A stretch of DNA of 64,000 nucleotides from Desmodus rotundus (taxonomy: Eukaryota; Chordata; Mammalia; Chiroptera; Phyllostomidae), in contig NC_071391.1 of the NCBI RefSeq assembly GCF_022682495.2, positions 40,338,498 through 40,402,497 of the forward strand, given 5' to 3'. A program made the translations under genes and the position numbers. Positions 13,501 through 23,909 of the stretch are shown one piece after another. The stretch's first letter is position 1. Each line of letters starts with the position of its first letter. The notes beneath the pieces were generated by a model. That model worked only from the letters and a program-made list of their open reading frames with translations, was not told the DNA's origin and ran no database searches.

Positions 13501-16270
13501 ATTTTACATTGAACATGTATTGTGTTTGAACCTTCTGTGGTTACTGAAGACAAGAACAAATACTGGAACAAATACAGTCATCCCTCAGTATCCATGGGGG
13601 ATTGGTGCCAGCCCCCCCCCTCGCCATGCTGAAATTCTCAGACGTTCAAGTCCCTTATATAAAATGAGGTCGTATTTGTACATAGGCCACAGCTGGGTAT
13701 GACTGTACATCACTTGATTTGTGTGGGTTCAGTGTAGTGCTCAGCATGTGGAAAATTCTAGTTTTGTTCTTTGGAACTTTTTGAGATATTGTTTTCCTGA
13801 TTATTTTCAATGCACAGTTGGTTGAATCTGTGGCCATGAAGCCTGTGGGTACGGAGGGCCGACTGTGGTCAGCAGGGCCGAAGGCCCTTGTAGTCAAAGT
13901 AAAGTGAAGGCTGAAACATACCTGCCGGATTTGGAAATGCAGAGGTTGTTACTGGCGCCGTGGGATCAAAAGTAACTCAGTGAGGAACTAGACTTGGTGA
14001 TTTTGGCTTTTCTTTAAAAAGACCACTCAAGATGAAGGGTACTATTAGAGAGGCGTGTAGAGTTGAGGAGACAGAGTCTGAGGTTTTCCTCCCCAATATA
14101 TTAGAACTTTGAGTATGTTTTGTAGCTTGTGGAGGAAGGGTTCAGAAGGAAGGGAGGAAAATTCAAAAGAGAGTGAGTGACTTCAAGGAAAATAATTTTA
14201 GAATGTTCCTCAGTTGCCTCTTCTGTCCAGTGGTGATTAGACCCCTCTGCAAGATCGAGTAACCAGATAAAGTGCTGTTCGGCAAACCGATGTCTAAGAG
14301 AAGGAAAGCCCCAAGCTTTTGCTGAGGAGGACTTTGATTAGATGGCCTGGGAAACCCCTTGCAATTTTCAGTTCTGCACAGTTTACCTGAGTTGGTCCTA
14401 CTAAGCATGGACTTGACAGAAGCCAACACCCTGCTTTAGTGTGACTTGAGTTAGGAGTCTAGGCTTATTAGCAAGAGAGAGAATGAAGAATTTCTATTTC
14501 TTTTGAGGAGCAAAGCATTCTCCCAGTGGGCACATCAGGAAATCTAACTGAGTTAGCACTTCCTGTAGCTCCTTATCAACTTAAGAAGCTCATTTTCTTT
14601 AAAGTGCCTCTTTCTCTCCTTTTCTCAAGGATACTAATTTAGAATCTGTTTTGCCAAGAGTCAGAGTATTTTGGGAATACATTTCTTCACCTCACCAGGG
14701 TTACAATGAGTCATGGCTCTGACTCCATCCTTCCCCCTTCCCTGGGAAAGTTCTAGGCCCTGGGCTTCTAAGAGTGACTGTCTTCCCCTAGAATTGGAGC
14801 GCCATCTGGTATGTGTTATATAGAAACTTAGGGTTAGATGCTATATTTCGAGGGATTTTGAATGATAATTTAAACTGGGAATAAGATGCTTTGTGTAGAA
14901 ATCTCTCAGGTCAACAACTTCTTATCAAGAGGTAGCTTATACTTTCTGGAGGCCGCTTTGGGTGGAAACAGTAGAGCACGGACATACATGCCCTGGGAAC
15001 TCTCCTGAGCTCAGTCAAAGAGCAGACTTGAAATCACATTCCTCATTCTGCTTTCTAACAAGAGATACCTTGACAGAGACATAAGGTCAAGTGAAGTCCC
15101 CTTCTTCGTGGTCAGTCTCTGTACCTTTTATACTCCCACTTTTTGGCCCATTGAAGAGAGGGGAATGGATGACAAGCATGTGGCAGGAATTGTCTTATAC
15201 TGCGTGAGGTTTAGAAGATGTCAGTAAGGATGATTCCTATGGGTTCTGCCACATTCCAAAGTGTGTCACTTGAGAGGGTTGCTCAGCAGGTCTGTATTCC
15301 TGTCTTCCCACCCCATCCACCTATGGGCAACTCAACCCTCAGGGCACTAAGGCATATATGTATGGACTGGGCACATACAAGACTGTGAGGGGGTCAGACT
15401 TGAAACAGAAATAGGCAGAGCTTCTGACAATCCATCCTGGGCAGGTTTCTTCAGCCTGTGGAAATAAGCTGCCCCTCCTGTAAGTCACCTGGAAGGTGTA
15501 CCTGTTCCACACAGGAAAAGGCCACTTTTCTCCTGAAATGCCCTTGTAAGGCAGGGGTGGCAAGGCACAGGCCCAGGTAGTCCAAATCACAAGGGTCCTT
15601 CAGTTCTCTGTAGCCACTGACTATTCATTGGCCCTAGCCACAGTTTTTAGTGTCCCGCCTCGCTCTTTTCATTCAGGGTAGCGCCCTGCAAAGTGGTTTA
15701 TAGTACCTGCTCTGACAATACCAATGATGTTCCTACTTGAAGGAAGAATAAGAAGCAAAGGTAGAGCTCTGTTATGTGAGGCTCCTTCATTATTTCAGTG
15801 GTACCTGTGGGACAGTGGGAGAAGGAAAAATTACTTGTCATTAAGAAGCCTCTGCTTTCTCTTCCTCAAGCAACCACATAACATTCTGCAGAGGCGCCTT
15901 ATGGAAACCAACCTGTCCAAGCTCCGAAGCAGTCGTGTCCCTTGGACCTCCAAGACCAACAAACTCAATCAGGCTAAGTCTGAGGGACTGAAGAGGTCTG
16001 AGGATGATGACATGATCTTGGTTTCTTGCCAGGTAATGTTCTGAGAACAGCTTTTCCAGGGTTTCCTGGCAAGTAGGGCTTGGGCTTATTGTGATCCCAA
16101 TAGTGGGTTTCTTACCTCCAAATTGTAGCATGTGGGTCTTACCATAGAATTCGTAAATGAGTTTCAAGGAGGGCACTCCATGCAACAGAGAACATGTATG
16201 CCATATTTTGCATGCATGTGCATCCTAATGGAAAAAAGGACCAAAACATTCATCAGATTTGCATAGGGCT

Positions 16271-16347
<77 letters not shown>

Positions 16348-19300
16348 GATCTACTTGATATATAGAATGAAACACCCAAATTCCTTTGGGATCTTCTGTC
16401 AGCTCTAGGTTCAGCAGGGAAAAGAGCCCCTCAAAGGAGACTCGGCAGTGGGTAAAGATGGGATGCTACCACCCCATATTATGAAGATGCTGTCCATCCC
16501 TGCCATTCATATGACATCTGCTACTTGCTCTCTGGATCTCCCTTCCCTTGCTCTTACTGAACAGCGTGTTTCCTCTCCACAGTGTGCTGGAAAGGATGTG
16601 AAAGCCCTGATTGACACAGGCTGTCAGTATAATCTCATCTCTTCAGCCTGTGTGTATAGACTGGGGTAAGTAGCTGCTGGATGGAATTGTACTGAATGGA
16701 TGGATGGAATTCAGATGCTAATCACTCTTTGCCTGAATCTCTTTTGAGGTTAGAGATGGTGAAGGTCTCCACAGAGGCTCCAAGAGAAGTATGCAGAGCT
16801 GAAATATCAGCTGGATCCAGTCCGTAGGAGAAGGACAGAGTGAGGGTCCTCGGGCACCTGGGAGGAATCAGTGAGCCAGGAAAGCCTCAGACTTTCCATT
16901 AACTCCCACATACTAAGTTCTGAGATAAGACCACTGGGCTCCGGAACGAGAGGATGTGAGATTCTTGGCTGCTGTGTGTCATGCCCCGATCTGGACTTGT
17001 GTCCTGCCCAGACACCAAATTGGAAGGAGCTGTCCTGTCGGTATAACCTCCATGAGTAACAGCAGGGAATGTGGGCGACTTTAGCTTATTAGGGTCCTTC
17101 TGAAGGTCACGCTGCCTGTCCCAAGAAGCATCAGTCTGAACTTGGAATAGGACTGCTATTGCTGCCATGCCTGAATAGTGGTCATCAACCAAAAGTTTCT
17201 TAGTGCGTTTTTCTCTTTCTGAAGAAACACGTAAAATGAGATCTAACCTCTGTGCCTGCTGGGTTGGGGCGTGAGAGGCAGATACCTCGTGTATTGGATG
17301 TCTTCTAACAGCTGGCAGTGAGTTCTCCCTCTTTTAGTCAGAGAAGGCCATTTTGTATCCTTCCTCCTTTTCACTCAGTCTGTACTTTCATTTCTTCTTC
17401 CTTCTCTTTCTTCCAAAGTACCAGAGGGGCACTGAGAGGTAGCCCAGAATTGGGAGGATCACCCAGTGTTCTTTTCCACTTCTGTATCCCTACACACAAC
17501 TCATTCCCTAGCCCAAGTCTCTGCATGGACACAATCGCTAGGGTAGATATAATGGCCCATTTTAAACGACTTTCAAGATGTTCATATCCTTAGGTAGGGC
17601 TTGCACAGGACTTGATTTGTGGAATTAGTGACCTGTGCTACGTGATCTGTCCCTTCTTGCTTATAGCCTTCCCTCCACCTTCACCATCACTGTGTCTCTT
17701 TGAAGCTGCCTCTGTGGGTTATGTACATTGCTATACAGGGTGGTGGGGGGAGTCCAGGACACAAGTGCTCTTGTGGGAAGAATCCCGGGCTTTTTAATGT
17801 GGTGAAAAGATGGGATAAAATACAACATGATGGTTCCAGAAAGACTAATAATGTCCTGGTGCATAATTAGGCAGCAGACTGCCATGATTCCAGAGGAATT
17901 AATAACCATCTGGAAAGCTGCAATTATTTTTCTCTTGGATGGGCTATAACACCAAAAGAGAGGAAATGGAGTGAAGCAGAAGTATTGGCACAGAAAGTCC
18001 ATAATTAAGTATTTATCCACCACCCTATAATGGTTGCTTCGGGTGCTAGCTGTTCCCGTCACGTTACATAACTGTGAAACCTTGGATGCTGTTTCTCTCC
18101 TTCCTTCCCTGCACAGACGAGTTCAATTAGTCGGAACTTTCTCCGTGATATTCCTTGCTGATATCAATATCAATGCACTTACTGACATTAAACTTATAGC
18201 CTAAGACTAACTGATGAGGGTAGACTGAAATAAAAAAGACAGAGAGAAAATTAGACATTGAACAAAGTATCTTCTAAAGTTAGGATTGACCTGCCCTCTC
18301 CGAGGTGTTACCCACAGAGGGGTAGAAGGACACGTTAGCTAAGCTGCCTTGCTGCACCTGAGTGGGGATGTTCGGCTGCAGAGAAGGGTTCTCCGAGTGT
18401 GTCAACTTTATCTTCTACCAGTGCACACAGTGGCCTATCTCTTTACGAACAGGAGCTGCACTTTCAGGTTTTTTTATGTCCCCTGGCGTGTTTAGGACAC
18501 AGTGCTAAAACAAGAAGTGCAGACTGGCTAGCACTTTTTTGGTAAATTGATCCCAGGAAATCCCTGGAAAATTCCGACTCTGGGTCAGAAGGTAGACATT
18601 GCCATTCCATCAGAAACCTCTGCCAAGGGAATTCTGGTATCTTCTCCTCTGGTGCAGACTCAAGGAGCATGTCAGATCTCATAAGCACGAAGGAGAGAAG
18701 CTTTCTCTACCCCGGCATCTGAAAGTAGTGGGCCAGATTGAGCACCTCGTGATCACACTGGGCTCCCTCCGCCTGGACTGCCCAGCAGCTGTGGTTGGTG
18801 AGTAGAATTGGGGACTGGACCTATGGGCCCCCGTGTGAATCCTCTTCCCACTCATGAGATCTCATGTCTGTAAATACTGACTTCTTCAAAATTCCAGGTT
18901 CTCACTTTTCTGTACTATAGACGTTGTCCCAATTACTGCCCTCCAAAATGCCAGTGGGACCCTAGGCTACATTCAAGGCAAGTTGAGAATTACTCTTGAA
19001 AAAAAAAGAAGGGGGGAGGAGCAAGACAACAGACATTCTGTGTGCCAGTGAAAATGGCCCCTCCGAGCTTCCCACGACTACTCGGAGGCAGAGGGCAAGA
19101 TCCTCTTACTCCTCTGCCGCAAATCCCTTGATAGTTCCCCACCATCTATTACTTTTCCTCATGTGTTCTGTTCTAAACTACTCTAAGTTCTTGAGTTTTA
19201 TTTAAAGTTAAAAAGACCTGGGTTTGCCCTGTCCGGGTGGTTCAGTTGGTTGGAGCATCATCCCAAACACCAAAAGGTTGCAGGTTCGATCCCTAGTCAG

Positions 19301-20390
19301 GACGCATATGGGAGACAACCGATTGATGTTTCACATCGATGTCTCTCTCTCTCTCCTTTCCTCTCTCTCTAAAATCAATAAAGGTGTCCTCAGCTGAGGA
19401 TTAAAAAAAAAAAAGACCTGGTTTTGAATCTTGGTTAAAAAGACCAGGGTTCGAATCTTGGTTCTATTGACTTTTCACTATAATGATCTGGGAAAATTAC
19501 TTAAAATAACAGATGCACAACAGGTGTTTATTAGATGGTGGAGCAAATATTTATTGGATGGATGGATGGATGATTGATTGGTTGGATGCAAACTAATGGT
19601 GATAAGGCTGACTTCTAAACCAGTATGGAAATGGCTGAATTTTAATTTTTTTTATTAGAGGACAATGAGAAAAACTTGTCCCTTGGTCTCCAGACTCTCC
19701 GATCCCTGAAGGTAGGATTGGTTCTACTTTCCCTTTGACATTTCCTCTCTGAGGAAGGGGTCATCTTATATGGACACCCCCAAAGTGAGCTTGTTAACAG
19801 TAACCAGTGGTTCTCCTTTGTTTTCAGTGCATCATAAACTTGGATAAGCACCAGCTGATCATGGGGAAAACAGACAAAGAAGAAATCCCTTTTGTGGAGA
19901 CAGTTTCCTTGAATGAAGACAAGTGAGTGTCCAGATGGGTCAGATGGAGTCAAATGGGAGGGGTTCTCTCTCATACAGGATGTTGTGTTCGTTTTTATTT
20001 TTTTAGGTATAATTAACATATTATATTAGTTTCAGGTATGCAACACAATGGTTCAATGTGTGTATATATTACAAAATGATCATCACAGTAAGTCTAGTTA
20101 AACATCCATTACCTCATTTTTCCCACCACTGCCTCCCACCCCAGCCATCCCCATGGGCTGTGTTCTGCCTGAGGCCTTCAATCATACCACAGATACGCCC
20201 TCCCCCCGCCCATTTCACCATCTTACAAAACTCTCTAGCTCACATTTCAGAATGAGCAGTGATAACACTGCACAGAGTGGTGGAGGAAATGAGTGGCTTT
20301 TAAACTAAACTTATACTTGCCTTCCTAAAGTCCTTGAATTTGGTATCATTTCTTCTGTTTTTTTCTCATTTCAGCACTTCAGAAGCATAA
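4426..20390 (+). CDS. NRIP3: NRIP3, nuclear receptor-interacting protein 3 (7 coding exons, 240 aa)
   Basis: Spliced CDS: 4426-4599, 15871-16032, 16583-16665, 18658-18797, 19659-19711, 19828-19922 and 20375-20390. All introns are GT-AG, phases match, the total is 723 nt including TAA, and there is no internal stop. The protein opens MFYSGLLTEGGRKETD and ends SLNEDNTSEA, as in mammalian NRIP3. Residues about 113-215 form a retropepsin-like domain: D123-T124-G125 in 'ALIDTGC' is the catalytic-type triad, and 'LGLQTLRSLKCIINL' matches the later conserved part of the DDI1/NRIP2/NRIP3 group. No LxxLL nuclear-receptor box is present despite the name. There is no signal peptide or membrane segment, so it is probably cytosolic or nuclear. 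The start has G at -3. Proteolytic activity is not shown by the sequence; the fold is inferred from the motifs. Confidence 0.95.
7970..8880 (+). repeat. Ancient L2-like interspersed repeat
   Basis: About 0.9 kb follows a very common mammalian repeat text: 'atatttattgaatacttatt', 'tccttagatcactgtgtgga' and 'gacctcaaggtttttgatct' occur in the expected order. I assign it to L2-type LINE sequence from memory of the consensus; the exact family would need a repeat library. Confidence 0.5.
9893..10087 (+). mobile_element. MER5A-like hAT-Charlie MITE
   Basis: Begins 'caggagttggcaaacttttt' and ends 'tttactgaccccta', with 'ctgtctcgactattcaactc' and 'aaagcagccatagaca' inside. This is the ordered signature of MER5A, a non-autonomous hAT element of early placental age. 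A T-run near 9939-9949 interrupts it. Confidence 0.75.
11175..11392 (-). mobile_element. VES SINE (tRNA-derived, bat)
   Basis: Inverted copy: poly(T)/'aaaagattttattta' at the left, purine-rich middle, then 'tgggaattgaacc' (box-B region) and the head 'ccagccagggc' at the right. It is flanked by imperfect 15-bp target-site duplications (11160-11174 and 11392-11406, 'ctataccaacgttct' versus 'ctacaccaacattct'). Confidence 0.85.
11640..12250 (+). repeat. Probable L1-related debris
   Basis: AT-rich text such as 'gatagtttggctaggtttag' and 'cattatttcagtgtctttta' recalls the antisense of old L1 sequence. A short internal repeat, 'gtcttttagcttcca', occurs twice about 25 bp apart. Family and boundaries are uncertain. 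Confidence 0.35.
13575..13865 (+). mobile_element. Tigger/MER2-like DNA transposon remnant
   Basis: Terminal inverted repeats are visible: left 'cagtcatccctcagtatcc' and right 'ggtacggagggccgactg', which reverse-complement each other with a few differences. A TA flanks the left end, as expected for Tc1/mariner-superfamily insertions. Inside is 'caagtcccttatataaaatg', typical of MER2. At 291 bp it is non-autonomous. Confidence 0.7.
15871..16032 (+). CDS. NRIP3: NRIP3 coding exon 2
   Basis: 54 codons, phase 0 at both ends, between cttcctcaag|CAACC and TGCCAG|gtaatg. It encodes QPHNILQRRLMETNLSKLRS and the lead-in to the protease-like domain. Confidence 0.95.
16273..16346 (+). repeat. Compound (CT)n(CA)n microsatellite
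   Basis: About 15 CT units pass directly into about 21 CA units in NRIP3 intron 2. This is a likely length-polymorphic locus. Confidence 0.95.
16583..16665 (+). CDS. NRIP3: NRIP3 coding exon 3 (DTG motif)
   Basis: 83 nt between ctctccacag|TGTGC and CTGGG|gtaagt, starting in phase 0 and leaving two bases. It encodes CAGKDVKALIDTGCQYNLIS, with the aspartic-protease-type D-T-G. Confidence 0.95.
18658..18797 (+). CDS. NRIP3: NRIP3 coding exon 4
   Basis: 140 nt between tggtgcag|ACTCAAGG and GTGGTTG|gtgagt. It completes the split Gly codon and encodes GLKEHVRSHKHEGEKLSLPR through LRLDCPAAVV. Confidence 0.95.
19226..19409 (+). mobile_element. VES-type SINE (divergent subfamily)
   Basis: Head 'gccctgtccgggtggttcag', box-B-like 'ggttcgatcc', a CT-rich stretch and an A-tail. 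It is flanked by 'aaaaagacctgggttt' on the left and 'aaaaagacctggtttt' on the right as target-site duplication. It lies in NRIP3 intron 4 and is more diverged from the other copies. Confidence 0.75.
19659..19711 (+). CDS. NRIP3: NRIP3 coding exon 5
   Basis: 53 nt between tttttattag|AGGAC and CTGAAG|gtagga. It completes the GAG codon and encodes EDNEKNLSLGLQTLRSLK. The acceptor has a weak, A-interrupted pyrimidine tract and offers a second AG two bases downstream that would break the frame. Confidence 0.93.
19828..19922 (+). CDS. NRIP3: NRIP3 coding exon 6
   Basis: 95 nt between ttgttttcag|TGCATC and GAAGACAA|gtgagt. It encodes CIINLDKHQLIMGKTDKEEI and onward to SLNED. Confidence 0.95.
19995..20265 (+). 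repeat. L1 LINE fragment
   Basis: 'ttaggtataattaacatatt', 'gtttcaggtatgcaacacaa' and 'aaaatgatcatcacagtaag' follow a familiar old mammalian L1 noncoding segment. It fills most of NRIP3 intron 6. Confidence 0.6.
20375..20390 (+). CDS. NRIP3: NRIP3 coding exon 7 (C-terminus)
   Basis: After ctcatttcag, 16 nt complete the Asn codon and encode T-S-E-A and TAA. The remainder of the exon is 3' UTR. Confidence 0.92.
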
Positions 20391-20760
20391 CTACAGCCTG
20401 CAGCATGTCTGCGATAGGCACACACACCAGGTGGACAGATTGAGAAAACGGGGTTTGAACCAAATGCAGTAGCACCTTGCTGTGGACCAAGTCCTTTTCT
20501 CTAATAGAAGCTACAGGGGCTCTTTCCCACCCAGACCTCTCTAGACTTTAGTCTGTGCTTAGAGATCTTGTCTGGTTATGGCCATTGTTTTCTACTCCTT
20601 TGACCACTTAATTTATAGACCTTTTGACACTGCCAGGTCTCACTTGTGGCCTCTTTCTCTGCTTCTTCCAGGAACTTGCTTTTATTAGTCAAATGTAGGA
20701 GCTGCCAGGTTCTATTTCCCCATAAGTACACTTGCTACTTTTCCTACAGCTAAAATGTAT

Positions 20761-20766
20761 AATAAA
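20761..20766 (+). terminator. NRIP3: Proximal poly(A) signal of NRIP3
   Basis: AATAAA 370 nt after the stop codon. Cleavage here would give a short 3' UTR. Confidence 0.45.
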
Positions 20767-23366
20767 CAGAACCTGACCTTTATCTCCTTTCAGCTGTTTC
20801 AGACAGGTGCAGGATGTCTCAGAATTAACATCTCTTCTAATTCATTCATTGATTTCTCCAGTAGGAATAGATCTGAGATCTGAAAGAGCTCAGGGAGATC
20901 ATCTAAATCAACCTTTTCATTTAAAGGTCCAGAGAGGTCAGTGAATTGTTTAAGCTCAAACACAGAGTCAATAGCAGAAGGGACCTAGAACTCAGTTACT
21001 GACAAGCCCAGGCTGTGTTCGTTCTCCCCTGCTGCTTCATTTATCTTTAAGACTTGAGAGGAAGATGAAGAGATGGGCGTTTGTAAAAAGGCAGAGTAGG
21101 GGAGGAGTGTGCTTTGGGGATGGATGCAAGGAGGACTGGGTATCCCTCCCTCCTGTGAGCTAAGCCCGCTGAAATTCCCCTGCCCTAAATGGTCACATTT
21201 AGGCCCTTGTCTTGGCATCTAAAAGCTGAAGGTACAAAGATCAACAAGATGGTTTTTCACCTGGAATTTCTTGGAGGGGAGGAGGGGAAGGAACCACAGA
21301 CAGAAGAACAGTAATTACTCTCTGAGATGGAATTGGAGGCTTCAGTAAATACCGGTAATCCGGGTATCATCGTTAGACATTAATACTCCCAAGAACCAGT
21401 CACTGTCTCTGCCTAGCCTGTTGTCTGCCATGGACTTGAACAGCTGAGAACAGGAGTAGGTAAACAAGGTGAAAAAACCTGGAGCAGGCCCAGAATGGAA
21501 GAGAGGACTAGATAAGAATCAGCTGGTGGGAAGGCCCACACAGGGAACTTTTTCTGGGAAGGAAACTTCCAGGCAGGGAATTGAGGGTTTGGACACTCTT
21601 TAGCTCTGTCCTGGTATGAGGGAAGTGGGAAGGCAGGAGCTGGCAGTGTTAGTGAGGACAACTTTTTCTGACTGCCCAGTATTTCCTGACCCCTTTCAAA
21701 GAGCTGAAGATCACAGGGACTTCTTGAAGCTTTTTATTGGGGGTGTCAGCTTGGGCTCACAGATACCTATATTGGCATTTCTTCTTCAATTTGGCCATAG
21801 AAGTGCCTGGAGAAGTCAGGAAAATAGCCAACTGTGGGTATCCTTTTAGGAGATTTCCAAGTCTACCCCTTGATTCATAGCATGAGTTCCCAGAGCGTTT
21901 AATGGATCCCACTTTGAACTTTGCCAGGTCCCACCAACAGTCTCATCTAGCATTCAGCGGCTGCCCCTACCAAACAACTCTTTGGAACTCGGAATGTTTT
22001 TAGCCTTATGGGAGCTCCCCTGAGACTAGCAGGAGACTTGGTGACCTCCATTTAACAGCTGCAACCAGTTATCCCTGGGTCGTCCTCCGGCCCCGTTCTT
22101 ATCAGCCCTTATAGAGGAAGTAAGATGGAAAATTAAGCATAGCAACAGTAGAAGAGGTCACCTTTGACGCTTTAGCAGGGGTGCTCCCAGGTTGCCAGCC
22201 TTCATTGTCCCCTCTACCTCCACTCCACTTTCTTACCTAGGGGGACCGTGCCTTCCATTGAGGCCTCTCGGCTCTCCTCCCCTACCTGTCATGACAGCAC
22301 TTTGGTCTGCTTTTTATCCCAGGACTGAGATGAAATACTTCACCCCTTCCTTCCCTAGTTGAAGTTCCACTCTGAGCCTTGGCTCCTGGCTGCAAGTGAG
22401 GCTTGTTGGAAATTCCTTGGCCTGGTTAATCCTTGTATAGATTCCCTGTGGACCAGTGAGACCAGGAATTCTCAGGTACTAGGACGATGAGACTGATTCT
22501 GGCCCTGTGAGTTCAGGATTATATGGCATCAGGGGGAAGGTAGATGACCTTTAGTGATCTTTCTGGCCTCCGAGAATTAGTCAGTGATTTCCCAATTTTG
22601 GAATTGGAACAATTGGGGCAATTTGAGTTTAGGGCATCATAATCTCAATGTAGTCAAATCATTTGAATTTACTAACCAAATTGTGTTTTAAACCTCAGGC
22701 TTGATAGAGGTACCTTAAAATGTCTAAAGACAATTATGGGAAATCTTGAGCTTCATTAATCTTTAAATGCTGCCAAGTGGATTACTCTGGTAGACCATAT
22801 CTCCTTGATATTCACTAGGGAGCACTGGGTCTATTTCAGGGGGGTAGGGGGCTGGCAAGGTAAGCAGGTAAAGTCAGTTCTTCCCAGAATCCTAGAAAAT
22901 TCTCTCTGGCACCTCTGACTGAGTGTATAGGAAGAGAATAGCTACCTAGGTCACAGTTCTGAAGACAAGCAGTAGCAAGAAGTAGCCCTTAGAACTGGTA
23001 CCGCTCCCCTTCCTTACTAGATGTCCATCTCAGACACAGAAAGTTTGGAAAAGACTGTTTTTGTCATTTGGCATTTCTATGCCTGACTTGTTTGAGGAAC
23101 AAATGTTTTCTGACCTTTCTATTTCCTTGCCCTGCACAGATCCCATCTGGTGAGATTTTCTGTTCCTTAGCTCACAGTGTCTATAGAATGACTGCTTGGT
23201 GCGTCAGCTATCCTCACTCTCATGTAATAGAAATATCTTTCCAGGTTGGGGACATGGAGGAGACAAACTGGATTACTCCCTCCCTCTGTTGCCCGGCCTC
23301 TGCATTAGCACTTTATCTGCTCAGTGTCTCTGGCTGTGTTGGGTGTATTTGTGAGATTGATGTAAC

Positions 23367-23372
23367 AATAAA
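23367..23372 (+). terminator. NRIP3: Distal poly(A) signal of NRIP3
   Basis: AATAAA followed within 40 nt by a G/T-rich downstream element. This is the better candidate for the main 3' end. Confidence 0.6.
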
Positions 23373-23534
23373 GTGAAATCTCCCCCTGTGCGTTTGTCTG
23401 ACTAAGCGTCTGTGTCGGGGCCCCTGGAGGGTGGGGAAGCTGGGAACAGCCTAATTGCTGCATTAGTATTTGTCTCATAGGATGTTCTGAACATAAGGCT
23501 TTGTCGTCCTCATTTCCTCTATTGCTGCTGGCCT

Positions 23535-23695
23535 TCAGCTCTCCCTCTTACTGGCTGTACGTCCTCGGGCAAATGAATGAACCTCTCTGACCTTGGTTTC
23601 GTAATCTATAAAACAACTGATAATAGTACTTACTTTACAATGCCAAGTGAGATAATCCATGTAAAGTGGTTGGCATATAGTATTCCCTCAAAGCT
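23535..23695 (+). repeat. MIR SINE fragment
   Basis: Ordered MIR signature: 'cttactggctgtacgtcctc', 'aacctctctgaccttggttt' and 'gataatccatgtaaagtggt'. The VES at 23695 inserted directly at its 3' edge. Confidence 0.75.
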
Positions 23696-23909
23696 TTTTT
23701 TTTTAAAGATTTTATTTTTATTTATTTTTAGGGAGAGAAGAAGGGAGGGAGAAAAAGAGGGAGAGAGAAACATTAACTGGTTGCCTCTGGCACATCTCCG
23801 TCTGGGGACCTGGCCCACAGTCCAGGCATGTGCCCTGACTGGGAATCAAACCGGTGGCCCTTTGGCTCACAGGCCAGCACTCAATGTGCTGACCCTCAGC
23901 AGCCAGGGC
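23695..23909 (-). mobile_element. VES SINE
   Basis: Inverted copy from 'tttttttaaagattttattt' to 'cagccagggcc', with 'ccctgactgggaatcaaacc' covering the box-B region. Confidence 0.85.

Larger units (their letters stand above)
4600..15870 (+). other. NRIP3: NRIP3 intron 1 (11.3 kb)
   Basis: Runs from gtgagc to ttcctcaag|CAACC. It contains an L2-like segment (about 7.97-8.88 kb), a MER5A element (9.89-10.09 kb), a VES SINE (11.18-11.39 kb), L1-like debris (about 11.64-12.25 kb) and a Tigger/MER2-like DNA transposon (13.57-13.87 kb). I saw no conserved extra coding exon. Confidence 0.85.
20391..23390 (+). other. NRIP3: NRIP3 3' UTR
   Basis: About 3 kb with no coding signal. It has one early AATAAA (20761) and a final AATAAA (23367) followed by a G/T-rich stretch (gcgtttgtctgactaagcgt), so short and long 3' UTR forms are likely. 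A diverged MIR/L2-like piece lies at about 20870-20995. The end is inferred from the signal and not from a transcript. Confidence 0.6.

Noticed and set aside
16164..16379. Minus-strand frame with Cys-Val and Arg-Glu repeats
   Set aside because: It is translation of the (CT)n(CA)n microsatellite.
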